A stretch of 64,000 nucleotides of DNA from an uncultured Arachnia sp. (GTDB lineage Bacteria; Actinomycetota; Actinomycetes; Propionibacteriales; Propionibacteriaceae): positions 17,759 through 81,758 of the forward strand of contig CAKUBE010000007.1 in NCBI GenBank assembly GCA_934636715.1, written 5' to 3'. This document shows positions 8,304 to 17,305 of this stretch, one piece after another (within the stretch, counting starts at the first letter, position 1; every line of letters starts with the position of its first letter). Below the pieces are notes generated by a model, which saw only the letters and a list, made by a program, of their open reading frames with translations, did not search any database and was not told where the DNA came from. Made by a program: the position numbers and the translations under genes.

Positions 8304-9932
8304 TCACCCGCGCATCCAGACCGTGGTGTCGGGCGGGATCGCTCCCCCGTCGAGCGGGCCGCTCGCCAGGAGCACCGCGCCGTCGGGCAGGGGGTGCGGC
8401 CGGTCGCCCAGGTTGCCGACGACGAGGACGTCGCCCCTGCGGAACGCGACGAGGTCCTCGCCGAGGTCCCGCTGCACGAGGGGCACGCCGGGCGCGAACA
8501 GCTCGCGTCGGAGGCGCAGGGCCGCGCGGTAGAACTGGAGGCTCGACGCAGGGTCGTCGGCCTGCGCCTCGACGGAGAGCGCGCCGAACCCGGCCGGCTG
8601 CGGGAGGCGGGGCGCCGCGGAACCGAATCCGAACGAGAGGCCCTCCTGCGCCCACGGCAGCGGCACGCGACAGCCGTCGCGGCCCTTGCGGGCATGCCCG
8701 CTGCGCTCCCAGATGGGGTCCTCCAGCCGCTCGCGCGGGATGCCGGCCACCTCGCTCAGCCCGAGCTCCTCGCCCTGGTAGAGGTACGTGCTGCCGGGGA
8801 GGGCGAGGATGAGCAGCGTTCCCGCCCGTGCCCGCCGCCCGCCGACGACGGGATCCTCGAGCGGCTCGGCGCCGTCGTTCATGAGCCAGGCGTCGAGGTC
8901 GACGCCGTCGGGAAGCCCGTACCGCGTGCGGTGGCGGACCACGTCGTGGTTGCTCAGGACCCACGTGCTGGACGACCCCGACTCCCCGGCGAGGGCGAGG
9001 TTGAGCTCGATGATCGACCGGAAGCTCGCGGCGTCCCACGGCGAGCGCAGCAGGTCGAAGTTGAACGCCTGACCCAGGCCGTCGGGGAGCGCGTAGCGCG
9101 GCCGGCGCGACGTCGGCACCCACGCCTCCGCGACGGCCGTGCGCGGCGGGTCGTACTCGTCGAACAGCCGACGCCACGCCCGGTAGATCTCGTGCACGTC
9201 GTCCCGGTCGAAGAGCGGATCGGAGCCGTCCTCGGGCGTCTCCTCGTCGGCGACCGACGGCTTGCTGCGCAGCGGGTGGCTCAGGTCCTTCTTGAGGGTG
9301 TGCGCCACGTCGATGCGGAACCCGTCGACGCCGCGGTCGGCCCAGAAGCGGAGTGTGGCGAGGAACTCGTCGTGCACCTCCGGGTTGTCCCAGTTGAAGT
9401 CGGGCTGCTCCGGGGCGAAGAGGTGCAGATACCACTGCCCGTCCGGCACCCGGGTCCAGGCGCTTCCCCCGAAATGGGACACCCAGTCCGACGGCGGCAG
9501 CGCCCCATCCGGCCCCGCCCCGTCGCGGAAGACGTACCGGTCCCGCGCGGGCGACCCGGGCGTCGCCGCCAGCGCCTCCCGGAACCACCGGTGCCGGTTC
9601 GAGGAGTGGTTGGGGACGATGTCGATGACGATCCGGATGCCCGCGCCGTGCAGCGCCGCGATGAGATCGTCGACGTCCGCGAGCGTGCCCAGCCGCGGAT
9701 CGACGTCGCGGTAGTCGTCGACGTCGTATCCCCCGTCCGCGAGCGCCGACGGGTAGAACGGCGAGAGCCACACCGCGTCGACGCCCAGGCCGGACAGATA
9801 CGGGACCCGGGAGGTGACGCCAGGGATGTCGCCCAGCCCGTCGCCGTCGGCGTCCGCGAAGCTGCGGGGATAGATCTGGTAGACGACGGCGTCGTCGGCC
9901 CAGGAGGGAAGCGAAGGTCGCAGGATGCTCAC
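8304..9932 (-). CDS. Alpha-glucosidase / oligo-1,6-glucosidase, GH13
   Basis: Cytosolic retaining alpha-glucosidase of 542 residues, hydrolysing short imported alpha-glucosides. GH13 conserved regions are complete: VVYQIYPRSFADADGDGLGD at the N-terminus, region I DIVPNHSS, region II GVDGFRIDVAH (nucleophile Asp), region III TAVAEAWV (acid/base Glu) and region IV LSNHDVVR. The TYLYQGEELGLSE loop and a C-terminal beta domain follow. The ATG at 9932 overlaps the permease stop by 4 nt (ATGA), indicating translational coupling to the transporter. It therefore probably cleaves the transported substrate. Confidence 0.93.
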   Translation of the reverse strand: MSILRPSLPSWADDAVVYQIYPRSFADADGDGLGDIPGVTSRVPYLSGLGVDAVWLSPFYPSALADGGYDVDDYRDVDPRLGTLADVDDLIAALHGAGIRIVIDIVPNHSSNRHRWFREALAATPGSPARDRYVFRDGAGPDGALPPSDWVSHFGGSAWTRVPDGQWYLHLFAPEQPDFNWDNPEVHDEFLATLRFWADRGVDGFRIDVAHTLKKDLSHPLRSKPSVADEETPEDGSDPLFDRDDVHEIYRAWRRLFDEYDPPRTAVAEAWVPTSRRPRYALPDGLGQAFNFDLLRSPWDAASFRSIIELNLALAGESGSSSTWVLSNHDVVRHRTRYGLPDGVDLDAWLMNDGAEPLEDPVVGGRRARAGTLLILALPGSTYLYQGEELGLSEVAGIPRERLEDPIWERSGHARKGRDGCRVPLPWAQEGLSFGFGSAAPRLPQPAGFGALSVEAQADDPASSLQFYRAALRLRRELFAPGVPLVQRDLGEDLVAFRRGDVLVVGNLGDRPHPLPDGAVLLASGPLDGGAIPPDTTVWMRG

Positions 9933-10816
9933 TTGACCGATCCGATGTTGACGCCCTGCATGAGCGTGCGCTGGAAGATGAGGAAGAAGACGACCGTCGG
10001 CAGGATGCCGAGCGTTGCCGCGGCCGCGGTGGTGACCGGGTTGCTCGTGTACTGACCGAAGAGGCCGCCGAGCGCGACGGACACCGTCTGCTGAGCCCCG
10101 CCGGGCAGCAGCACGAGCGGGATGAAGAACTCGTTCCAGGTCCAGATGAAGAAGAAGGTCGCGAGCACCATGATCGTGGGGCGCATGAGCGGCACGACGA
10201 TCGACACGAGGATGCGGAAGCGGCCCGCGCCGTCGATCTTCGCGGCCTCCAACGTCTCGGCGGGGATCGTCGCCATCACGGAGGACAGCAGGTAGATCCC
10301 GAACGCGCTCTGGAGGACGCCGACGACGATGACGACCGATATCTGCGTGTTGTAGAGGCCGACGGCCTTCGCCATGAAGTAGATCGGGTAGATGAGCGCT
10401 TCCTGCGGCAGCGTGAAGGCGATCATGAAGAGGGCGAGGATCCAGAACCGCCCGCGCATCTTCCCGAGGCCGATCGCGTACGACGTGAGCACGGAGAGCA
10501 GGACGCCGAGCACCATCGCGCCGAGCGAGATGAGCAGGCTGTTGACCAGCTTCCCCGTGAAGTCGATCTGCAGCCAGAACTCCGTGATGTTGGAGACGTC
10601 GATGCCCTGGGGCAGGGCGAGCGGCCCGTTCTGGGCGTACTCGGCCGAGGTCTTGACCGAGTTCATCGCCGCGATCAGCACCGGGAGGATCATCGCGAGC
10701 GAGAACAGGCCGATGGCGAGGAACACGATCCAGGCGCCCGGCGTGCGCTGGTTCAGCGCGGACCGACCGCTGCTGCGCGAGGCCTTGACGGGGGCGGTGG
10801 AGGGAGAGGCGGTCAT
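9929..10816 (-). CDS. Sugar ABC transporter permease, MalG type
   Basis: Inner-membrane permease of a CUT1 carbohydrate ABC importer, 295 residues with six predicted membrane segments (first at about 29-50). The EAA loop that docks the ATPase is ETLEAAKIDGAGRFRILVSI, as usual about 100 residues from the C-terminus. It overlaps the upstream permease gene and the downstream glucosidase gene by 4 nt each. No ATPase is encoded here; a shared MsiK/UgpC-type ATPase elsewhere would be needed, as is common in actinobacteria. Confidence 0.93.
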   Translation of the reverse strand: MTASPSTAPVKASRSSGRSALNQRTPGAWIVFLAIGLFSLAMILPVLIAAMNSVKTSAEYAQNGPLALPQGIDVSNITEFWLQIDFTGKLVNSLLISLGAMVLGVLLSVLTSYAIGLGKMRGRFWILALFMIAFTLPQEALIYPIYFMAKAVGLYNTQISVVIVVGVLQSAFGIYLLSSVMATIPAETLEAAKIDGAGRFRILVSIVVPLMRPTIMVLATFFFIWTWNEFFIPLVLLPGGAQQTVSVALGGLFGQYTSNPVTTAAAATLGILPTVVFFLIFQRTLMQGVNIGSVK

Positions 10817-11727
10817 GCGTCGGCGCTCCGATTCTGATAGCTGAGGATGGCGAGCGCGATGACGGTGATCACGACGGCGAGCACCGTGGAGATCGCCGCG
10901 CCGTAGCCGACCTTCATGGTGGTGAAGAACTGGTAGTAGGCGAAGTAGCTCGGCACCGTCGTCGCGTTGCCCGGACCGCCGCTGGTCAGCACGTAGATGG
11001 GCGCGAACACCTTGAGCGCGGACACCGTCGTCGTGAGGAGCACGACGGCGATCTCCGGCTTGAGCGTGACGACGGTCACCTCGCGGAAGCGGCGCATCCA
11101 GCCCGCGCCGTCGAGGCTGGCCGCCTCGTGCAGCGACGGGTCGACGCGGGACATGCCCGCCATGAACACGACCACCGTGTAGCCGAGCTGCAGCCAGACC
11201 AGCACCACCATCAGCGTCGACAGCGCCAGCTTGGGATCGCCCAGCCAGTTCTGGGCGAGGCCGTCCAGCCCGAAGGTGCGCAGCACCGTGTTCAGCAGGC
11301 CGGTCTGCGGCTGCAGGATGAAGCCCCAGAGCACGCCGGCCACGGCGATCGGGATGATCTGCGGCAGGTAGATCATGGCCCGGGAGGCGCTGGACGACCC
11401 GCTGCCGAACCGCGGCGCGATGTAGTCGAAGAGGACCGCCGACAGGAACAGGCCGAGGAAGGTCGGAATGATCGCCATCGCGATGATGATCGCGATGCTG
11501 TTGCCGAACGACTGCCAGAAGATCTTGTCCTGAAGCAGGGTCGAGTAGTTGGTCAGGCCGACGAAGGTCGGCTGGCCGACCCCGTTCCACGAGGTCAGGC
11601 TGAGGCCAAGGTTGGCGATGGCCGGGATGATGACGATGAGCATCAGCCCGAGGATGCCGGGGATGAGGTACGGGATGAATCTCCGCGACTCCATCCGTTC
11701 GGTCTTGCTTATCTTTGTCGACGCCAC
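10813..11727 (-). CDS. Sugar ABC transporter permease, MalF type
   Basis: A 304-residue partner permease of the CUT1 importer, with six membrane segments (first about 17-40, YLIPGILGLMLIVIIPAIAN). The EAA loop is LHEAASLDGAGWMRRFREVT. It follows the binding-protein gene by 58 nt and overlaps the MalG-type gene by 4 nt. An alternative ATG 33 nt downstream (MESRRF) would also give a plausible N-terminus. The substrate cannot be read from the permeases; the GH13 neighbour suggests a short alpha-glucoside. Confidence 0.92.
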   Translation of the reverse strand: MASTKISKTERMESRRFIPYLIPGILGLMLIVIIPAIANLGLSLTSWNGVGQPTFVGLTNYSTLLQDKIFWQSFGNSIAIIIAMAIIPTFLGLFLSAVLFDYIAPRFGSGSSSASRAMIYLPQIIPIAVAGVLWGFILQPQTGLLNTVLRTFGLDGLAQNWLGDPKLALSTLMVVLVWLQLGYTVVVFMAGMSRVDPSLHEAASLDGAGWMRRFREVTVVTLKPEIAVVLLTTTVSALKVFAPIYVLTSGGPGNATTVPSYFAYYQFFTTMKVGYGAAISTVLAVVITVIALAILSYQNRSADA

Positions 11728-11785
11728 GATGTCTGCTTTCTCGGGAGTCGGGGGGGTGCCGCGAGCGCGGCACCCCCCGAACAGG

Positions 11786-13105
11786 TCATCCGCGGCCGAG
11801 CTCGGCTCGTCCGGCGTGGTAGAAGTCGCCGAGCGTCGTCAGGAACTGCTCGGGCGTGACGCCGCCGGTGATCAGCGACTGCGACTGCGACAGCCAGAGG
11901 TCGTAGTAGCCGGCGACGGGCCAGTCGGCGTTGTAGCCGAGGAGGTCCTCGTCGATGAGCCGCTGCATGTCGCTGTTGGCCAGCTGGCCGATCGGGTCGG
12001 TCACCTTCGCCATGTCAGCCGCGACGGCGACGCCGCCCGCGTTGGCCAGATCGGTCTGGGCCTCGGTGGAGAGCAGGAGGTCGATGAACTCGTAGGCCAG
12101 GTCCTTGTGCTTCGAGTTCGCGGGGACGACCCAGACGTTGCCGCCCGAGCCCGGCGTGTAGCCGTTGCCGGGGTTCGGGAACGTGGTCCACTCGAAGTCG
12201 GAGATGTTCTTGGCGAAGTCGCCGAGCCACCAGCTGCCGGAGAGGAAGTACGGCGACGTGCCCGCCTTGAACGCGGCGCCCGCGCCCTCGGCGTCGATGC
12301 CGGTCGCATCGGATCCGATGTAGCCCTTCTCGGCCCACTCGGCGGCCTTCTCGGCGCCGAAGGTCCAGGCCTCGTCGTGGAAGTCGACGTCGCCGCGCAG
12401 GAAGGTGAAGTTGTCGATCCACTCGCGGGAGCCCTTGCTCAGGGCGAGGGCGTGGATGAGGTGGACGATGGGGTAGCCCGCGCCGCCCAGCGCGAGCGGG
12501 GTCACGCCGTCTGCCTGGAAGGCGGCCATCTGCTCTTCCCACTCCTCGACCGTCTTCGGCGGCTCGAAGCCCTTCGCCTTGAGCATGTCGATGTTGTAGA
12601 AGACCGACGCGTACTCGGCGTAGGTGGGCACGCCGTACAGGCCGCCCGAGCCCATGATGCCGTTCTCGTACTCGCCGACGGCCAGCACGCCCGGGGCCAC
12701 GGTGTCGCGCCATCCGCGTTCCTTGGCCGCGTCCGACATGTCCGTCAGGAGGCCCGCGGCGGCGACGGCACCGGTGGTGGCGTTGCCCTTCGGGTACTCG
12801 AGGATGTCCGGCGCCTCGGCGGAGTTCAGGACCATCTGACCCGCCTTCTGCAGCTGCTCCCACGACTTGCTCTCGAACTCGACCGTGACCTCGGGGTGGT
12901 CCTTCTTGAACTGCTCGAGGGACCGGGTCCAGGACGCGTGCTGCGCGGAGTCCGCCGGCTCGTACCACCAGATGCGCATGGTGTCCGCGGACCCGCCGCC
13001 GGTGTTCCCGTCGCCGCTCGGCGAGCAGGCGGTCAGGCTCGCGGCCAGGCCCAGTGCCAGGGCCGAGAGGACGGCGGCTGCCCGACGTCGTGCTGTTTTT
13101 CTCAT
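11786..13105 (-). CDS. Sugar ABC transporter substrate-binding lipoprotein
   Basis: Extracellular solute-binding protein family 1, 439 residues, delivering an oligosaccharide to the adjacent permeases. The lipoprotein signal is MRKTARRR, a hydrophobic core, then lipobox SLTAC (acylated Cys27). The mature part begins with a Gly/Ser linker and MRIWWYEPADSAQ. Typical family features include YGVPTYAEYASVFYNIDM and the two-lobe spacing. ATG 13105 has GGAAGG upstream. A LacI-type operator lies about 70-85 nt upstream. Confidence 0.93.
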   Translation of the reverse strand: MRKTARRRAAAVLSALALGLAASLTACSPSGDGNTGGGSADTMRIWWYEPADSAQHASWTRSLEQFKKDHPEVTVEFESKSWEQLQKAGQMVLNSAEAPDILEYPKGNATTGAVAAAGLLTDMSDAAKERGWRDTVAPGVLAVGEYENGIMGSGGLYGVPTYAEYASVFYNIDMLKAKGFEPPKTVEEWEEQMAAFQADGVTPLALGGAGYPIVHLIHALALSKGSREWIDNFTFLRGDVDFHDEAWTFGAEKAAEWAEKGYIGSDATGIDAEGAGAAFKAGTSPYFLSGSWWLGDFAKNISDFEWTTFPNPGNGYTPGSGGNVWVVPANSKHKDLAYEFIDLLLSTEAQTDLANAGGVAVAADMAKVTDPIGQLANSDMQRLIDEDLLGYNADWPVAGYYDLWLSQSQSLITGGVTPEQFLTTLGDFYHAGRAELGRG

Positions 13106-13160
13106 GTGAATGCCTTCCGACAACGTTGACGGTGGCGCGGGCTCGCGCCCTCGCCAGGAG

Positions 13161-13190
13161 TATCGACGCGCATAGTCGACGCGCGTCGAC
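13161..13190. promoter_or_regulatory. Probable LacI-family operator of the sugar operon
   Basis: A perfect 16-bp palindrome GTCGACGCGCGTCGAC at 13175-13190 with a CG centre, as LacI-family sites usually have, followed at 13161-13174 by a related half-site TATCGACGCGCATA. It lies in the 201-bp gap between the binding-protein gene and the LacI-type regulator gene, upstream of the operon and close to TANNNT-like boxes on the minus strand (TAGTCT at 13193-13198). Function is inferred from position and symmetry. Confidence 0.6.
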
Positions 13191-13306
13191 ACAGACTATT
13201 ACAGGGAAATCCTGAGTTAGCAACTCCCCTTTTGACACTCTCCGCGACGAAGTTTCACCGCCGCCGAAGCACCGCCTGGCGTGCGGTCGGACCTACGGCG
13301 GCGGGT

Positions 13307-14317
13307 CTACGACGGCGGGCCTACGCTTGACCGCTCATGGAGCTCGGCCCGGAGCAGGATCTGGTTCTGCAGCGGCTCGTGCCCCTCGATCCGGTCGACG
13401 AGAAGGCCGACGGCGATGCGGGCCAGCGCCCTGACCGGCGGCGTCAGCGTGGTCATGCCGGGGACGAGGTCCGCCGCGTCGTCCCCCATGCCGATCGCGA
13501 GCACGGAGAGGTCCTCCGGCACGCGCTGCCCGTCGAGCTGGGCCGCGTGGAGGAAACCGATGGAGGCCTGGTCGTTGAAGACGATCGCCGCGGTCGGACG
13601 CAGTTCCCTGCGCGCGGCGGAGGCATACGCGTCCCGGCCGCCGCGGTAGGAATGCGCCGCGGCGTACATGCCGAGCTCGATGCCCCAACTCTCGGCGAAC
13701 CGGATCAGCGCCTCGCGGGTGCGCACGGTCGGCCCGTGCCCGCGGGCGATCATCTCCTCGGTGTCGCTGACGTGGAGGATCCGGCGGTGGCCCTGCGTCA
13801 CGAGATGGTGGAGGGCGTCGCGGGCCGCGAGCTCGAAGTCGGTGTCGACGTAGTCCTCCTGGCCGGCGTCGTCGCTGCGGCCGAGCAGCACGAATCGGGC
13901 GCCGCGCTCCCGCAGCAGGGGCAGGCGCGGGTCGCCGCGCTGCACCTCGTGGAGGACCACGCCGTCGACGATCTGCTCCCCGATCAGGGCGCGCAGACCG
14001 TCCGTGTTCTCCGGGGAGTCGGCCCACCACAGCACGTGGAAGCCGCGCTCGCGCGCCGCCATCTGGACCTCGTTCGCATACCGCACCTCGGTGGGCGCGA
14101 GGCCGCCCTGACGTACGGGGTAGTTCAGGGCGATGATGCCCTTCTGCGCGCCGGCCAGGCCCTTGGCGAACGCGCTGGGAGTGTAGTCCAGGTCCCGCAT
14201 GGCAGCGAGGATGCGCACCCGCGTCTCCTCGGACACCTTCCGGCGGCCGCTGAGGGCATAGGAGACCGTGCTCGGCGACACGCCGGCCACGCGCGCGACG
14301 TCGTCTCGTGTCACCAT
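13307..14317 (-). CDS. LacI-family transcriptional regulator
   Basis: A 336-residue regulator. The N-terminal HTH (residues 3-50) contains TRDDVARVAGVSPSTVSYAL and the hinge-helix region ending KGLAGAQKG; the rest is a periplasmic-binding-protein-like effector domain ending in FVLLGRS...PTAAIVFNDQASIGFL. It lies immediately upstream of the transporter/glucosidase operon on the same strand and is expected to control it through the palindrome at 13175-13190. The effector is probably the transported sugar or a breakdown product. Confidence 0.92.
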   Translation of the reverse strand: MVTRDDVARVAGVSPSTVSYALSGRRKVSEETRVRILAAMRDLDYTPSAFAKGLAGAQKGIIALNYPVRQGGLAPTEVRYANEVQMAARERGFHVLWWADSPENTDGLRALIGEQIVDGVVLHEVQRGDPRLPLLRERGARFVLLGRSDDAGQEDYVDTDFELAARDALHHLVTQGHRRILHVSDTEEMIARGHGPTVRTREALIRFAESWGIELGMYAAAHSYRGGRDAYASAARRELRPTAAIVFNDQASIGFLHAAQLDGQRVPEDLSVLAIGMGDDAADLVPGMTTLTPPVRALARIAVGLLVDRIEGHEPLQNQILLRAELHERSSVGPPS

Positions 14318-14363
14318 CCGCTGCCTCCGTCTGTCGCGTTCGGGTGTGCCTACACAACGGCGA

Positions 14364-14403
14364 AACCCCAGCTGAGCGGTGTCTCGCCGTGTCAGCTGGG
14401 GTT
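14364..14403 (-). terminator. Hairpin terminator downstream of tRNA-Leu
   Basis: Twelve-bp perfect stem AACCCCAGCTGA / TCAGCTGGGGTT (14364-14375 with 14392-14403) and a 16-nt loop, beginning 8 nt after the 3' end of the tRNA-Leu gene on the minus strand. No clear U-tract is present, which is common in high-GC actinobacteria. Confidence 0.7.
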
Positions 14404-14410
14404 CCAGATG

Positions 14411-14493
14411 TGCGCGCGAGAGGAGTTGAACCTCCACGCCCTTGCGGGCACTGGCACCTGAAGCCAGCGCGTCTGCCATTCCGCCACGCGCGC
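14411..14493 (-). tRNA. tRNA-Leu (CAG anticodon)
   Basis: An 83-nt class II tRNA on the minus strand. The acceptor stem GCGCGCG (14487-14493) pairs with CGCGCGC (14412-14418), with discriminator A at 14411 and no encoded CCA. The anticodon arm is CTGGC-TTCAGGT-GCCAG, giving anticodon CAG (14458-14460), which reads CUG, a heavily used Leu codon in this GC-rich genome. The long variable arm GCCCGCAAGGGC and T arm GGAGGTTCAACTCC are both present. It is followed by a hairpin terminator. Confidence 0.95.
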
Positions 14494-14589
14494 AGTGGGC
14501 CTCGCGGCCCGAGTAGGAACACTAGCACCGAGTTCAGCGGTGAGCCAAAAGCCGTCAGGGGTGCGGATGATCGGGAGTAGCGTCGTGCC

Positions 14590-16491
14590 ATGCGCGTCGC
14601 CTTCATCTGTCTCCACACCTCTCCCGCCGAGCGGGCCGGCACCGCCGACGCCGGCGGAATGAACGTCCTCATCCGGGCGCTCGGGCGGGCGCTGCGCGCC
14701 AAGGGGATCGACGTCGAGTTCTTCACGAGACGCTCCTCCCCCTCCCTCCCCGACACCGAGGTCCTCGACGACGGCACGCTCATCCACTACCTGTCGGCGG
14801 GGCCTGCGACGCCGCTGCCGAAGGGCGAGATCGACCAGTACATCGACGAGTTCCGCGCCAGCCTCGGCTCACTGGACGGGTTCGACGTCGTGCACTCGCA
14901 CCACTGGATGTCCGGGGTCGCGGCGCTCCCGCTCGCCCGGGCCGCGGGCATCCCGCACCTCATGACCTTCCACTCCGTCGCCGCGCACCCGAACTCCTCG
15001 CTGCGCGACGGCGAGCCGCCGGAGTCGCCGGCGCGGCTGGCGGGAGAGGTCACCTGCGCGACCGAGTCCGACCTCGTCATCACCGTCTCGCGGTGCGAGG
15101 CCGCCGTGGTGATCGGCCGGTGCCAGGCCGATCCCGAGCGCGTCGTCGTCGTGCGGCCGGGGGTCGACGTCGAGCTGTTCCACCCCGCCGACCCGGGCGA
15201 GGGCTGGGCGCCCGACGGCGTCCGGCCCGGCTACGTCCTCTTCGCGGCCCGCCTCCAGCCGCTGAAGGCGCCGGACCTGGCGATCGCCGCCGTGGCCGGG
15301 CTGCCGGAGGACGAGCGGCCGGATCTCGTGCTGGTGGGCCAGGCGCCCGCCGATCTCGCCGACTACGAGGCGGAGCTCCGCCGCCTCGCGGAGTCGACGG
15401 GGACTCGGGTGGCGTTCCTGCCGGGCCAGGACCGCGAGGGCCTCGCGCAGCTCCTGCGGCACGCGAGTGTCGTGCTGGTGCCGTCGTATTCCGAGACGTT
15501 CGGGCTCATCGCCTTGGAGGCCTCCGCCTCGGGCGCTCCGGTGCTGGCCGCCGCCGCGGGCGGCCTGACGGAGGCCATCTGCAACACGCACACCGGCCTG
15601 CTCGTCCCCACGCACGACCCGGCGGACTGGTCCGAGGCCCTCCTCTCCCTCCTCCGCGATCCGGAGCGCCGCGCGGAGATGGGCCGCACCGGTCGACGTC
15701 GCGCCGAGGAGATGACCTGGGCGCGGGCCGCGGACCAGACCCTCGCCGCGTACCGGAGGGCGGTGGCCGCGGGCAAGGTCATCGCCGTCCTGCACGCGCA
15801 CCCGGACGACGAGACGCTGGCCTCCGGCGCGCTGATCGCGCACCTGACCGACGAGGGGTTCGAGGTGGCGGTGCTGACGGCCACGCGCGGCGAGATGGGC
15901 GGCGTCGTCCCCGGGCCGCTCTCCGCGCTGGAGGGCACGCCGGAGCTGGAGATCCGCCGCGAGGCGGAGTTGGCGGGTGCGCTGGCGGAGCTCGGCGTCC
16001 GCCGTCACGCCTACCTGGGCGCCGCGCCCGCCCGCGCCGGCGGCGATCCGCGCCGCTACCGCGACTCCGGGATGAGCTGGGTGACGCCGACCGTTGCCGG
16101 TCCCGCCGAGGATTCCGCGCCGGACGCCTTCTGCAAGGCCGACCCCGCGGAGGCCGTCGCGGACACCGTCGCCTTCCTCCGCGCCACCGGCGCCTCGCTC
16201 GTCGTGAGCTATGACGCCGACGGCGGGTACGGACATCCGGACCACGTGCGGATGCACGAGGTCGCGGCGGCGGCCGCGGCGGAGCTGGGGCTCCCGTTCC
16301 AGGCGCTCACCGCCCACCGGGAGCTGGCCACCCGCTGGTACGACCTGGAGGGCTACCTGCCGCGGGTCGCCGCCGCGCTGCGCCACCACCGCACGCAGCT
16401 CACGGTCCACGACGACGGCGCGACAATCACCCACAGCGGCGGCCAGACCGAGCCGATCCTCACCTCCACCGGGCTGATCTCCGCTCCCTGA
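14590..16491 (+). CDS. Fused MshA glycosyltransferase / MshB deacetylase (mycothiol)
   Basis: One 633-residue frame joins two consecutive mycothiol enzymes. Residues 1-395 are MshA-like (D-inositol-3-phosphate GlcNAc-transferase, GT4): ICLHTSPAERAGTADAGGMN at the N-terminus, HSHHWMSGV, the nucleotide-sugar region FAARLQPLKAPDLAI and SYSETFGLIALEA. Residues 396-633 are MshB-like (GlcNAc-Ins deacetylase, PIG-L fold): zinc motif AHPDDE at 403-408, RYRDSGM, APDAFCKAD and YDADGGYGHPDHVRMHE with third ligand near His549. There is no stop or linker between the parts; an in-frame GTG at the junction could allow a separate deacetylase. The MshB part is somewhat short. Start ATG 14590 lies 6 nt after TAGCGT (leaderless). 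MshB rather than Mca is favoured by these motifs. Confidence 0.9.
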   Translation: MRVAFICLHTSPAERAGTADAGGMNVLIRALGRALRAKGIDVEFFTRRSSPSLPDTEVLDDGTLIHYLSAGPATPLPKGEIDQYIDEFRASLGSLDGFDVVHSHHWMSGVAALPLARAAGIPHLMTFHSVAAHPNSSLRDGEPPESPARLAGEVTCATESDLVITVSRCEAAVVIGRCQADPERVVVVRPGVDVELFHPADPGEGWAPDGVRPGYVLFAARLQPLKAPDLAIAAVAGLPEDERPDLVLVGQAPADLADYEAELRRLAESTGTRVAFLPGQDREGLAQLLRHASVVLVPSYSETFGLIALEASASGAPVLAAAAGGLTEAICNTHTGLLVPTHDPADWSEALLSLLRDPERRAEMGRTGRRRAEEMTWARAADQTLAAYRRAVAAGKVIAVLHAHPDDETLASGALIAHLTDEGFEVAVLTATRGEMGGVVPGPLSALEGTPELEIRREAELAGALAELGVRRHAYLGAAPARAGGDPRRYRDSGMSWVTPTVAGPAEDSAPDAFCKADPAEAVADTVAFLRATGASLVVSYDADGGYGHPDHVRMHEVAAAAAAELGLPFQALTAHRELATRWYDLEGYLPRVAAALRHHRTQLTVHDDGATITHSGGQTEPILTSTGLISAP

Positions 16492-16515
16492 GCCCAGATC
16501 GCCGTAGCTCGCGAA

Positions 16516-16581
16516 CATTGACCTGCGTGGGTTGCTTTGGCTGTGCATATGCGCAGCCAAGCGAGCCTACGCAGGTGTATG
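16516..16581. repeat. REP-like palindrome, copy 1 (GCATATGC core)
   Basis: Imperfect palindrome with arms starting ACCTGCGTGGGTTGC and ending GCCTACGCAGGT (16521-16576), around the core TTGGCTGTGCATATGCGCAG then CCAA. The same core occurs at 34935-35024 and 37827-37980. It lies between the mshA-mshB fusion and the histidine phosphatase gene, where it could act as a 3' hairpin. Confidence 0.7.
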
Positions 16582-16612
16582 CACACCATCGGGCAGGGCT
16601 AGGCTGTCGTTC

Positions 16613-17212
16613 ATGCGTCTCCTCCTCATTCGGCACGGCCAAACCCAGTCCAATGTCAATCAGGAGCTGGACACCGCGTTTCCGGGCGCGCCGCTCAACG
16701 AGACGGGGTTGGCGCAGGCGGAGGCGCTCGTCGACGCCCTCGTGGACGAGCGGATCGACGCGCTGTACTGCTCGACGCTGACCCGCGCGCAGCAGACCGC
16801 GGCACCGCTGGCTGCGGCCCGCGATCTGGAGGCGGTGATCGTCGACGGCATCCAGGAGATCGCCGCCGGGGTCGAGGAGATGAGCACCAATTGGCGGCCG
16901 TATGTCGAGATGCTGCACTCGTGGTCGCCGACGAACCTCGACGTCGGCCTCGAGGGCGGAGAGACCGCGCGTCAGTTCGTCTCGCGGTTCACCAACGCCG
17001 TCGCGGCCATCGAGCAGGCGGGCGACGAGCACGTGGCCCTGGTCAGCCACGGCGCTGCGCTGCGCGTGTGGGCGCTGACGCAGGACCCGTCGATCGGCTT
17101 CGACTTCGCGCCGCATTTGGACAACACCCAGTGGATCGTGCTGAACGGCTCGATGTCGTCGGGGTGGAAGATCGAGCGCTGGGGAGACGCCTTCCCGCGG
17201 CGGCAGCAATGA
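16613..17212 (+). CDS. Histidine phosphatase family protein
   Basis: A 199-residue member of the phosphoglycerate-mutase-like superfamily. It has the phospho-histidine motif LLIRHGQTQSN (His8), LNETGLAQAEAL, an RAQQTAAPL region and the second catalytic His in ALVSHGAALRVW. It lacks the longer loops of cofactor-dependent phosphoglycerate mutase, so a phosphatase is more likely. It follows the MshA-MshB gene, and the mycothiol pathway needs a phosphatase between those two steps (GlcNAc-Ins-phosphate to GlcNAc-Ins), so that role is a reasonable guess. ATG 16613 lies 7 nt after TAGGCT (16600-16605), indicating its own leaderless promoter. Confidence 0.88.
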   Translation: MRLLLIRHGQTQSNVNQELDTAFPGAPLNETGLAQAEALVDALVDERIDALYCSTLTRAQQTAAPLAAARDLEAVIVDGIQEIAAGVEEMSTNWRPYVEMLHSWSPTNLDVGLEGGETARQFVSRFTNAVAAIEQAGDEHVALVSHGAALRVWALTQDPSIGFDFAPHLDNTQWIVLNGSMSSGWKIERWGDAFPRRQQ

Positions 17213-17305
17213 CTCCGGGATAGTGCTCAACTCGGCAACCGGCCAGGCGGGTGACCGACGGAGCGGCGCGGCCCGGGCGTTGGCGGCACCCATAGACTGG
17301 GACGC

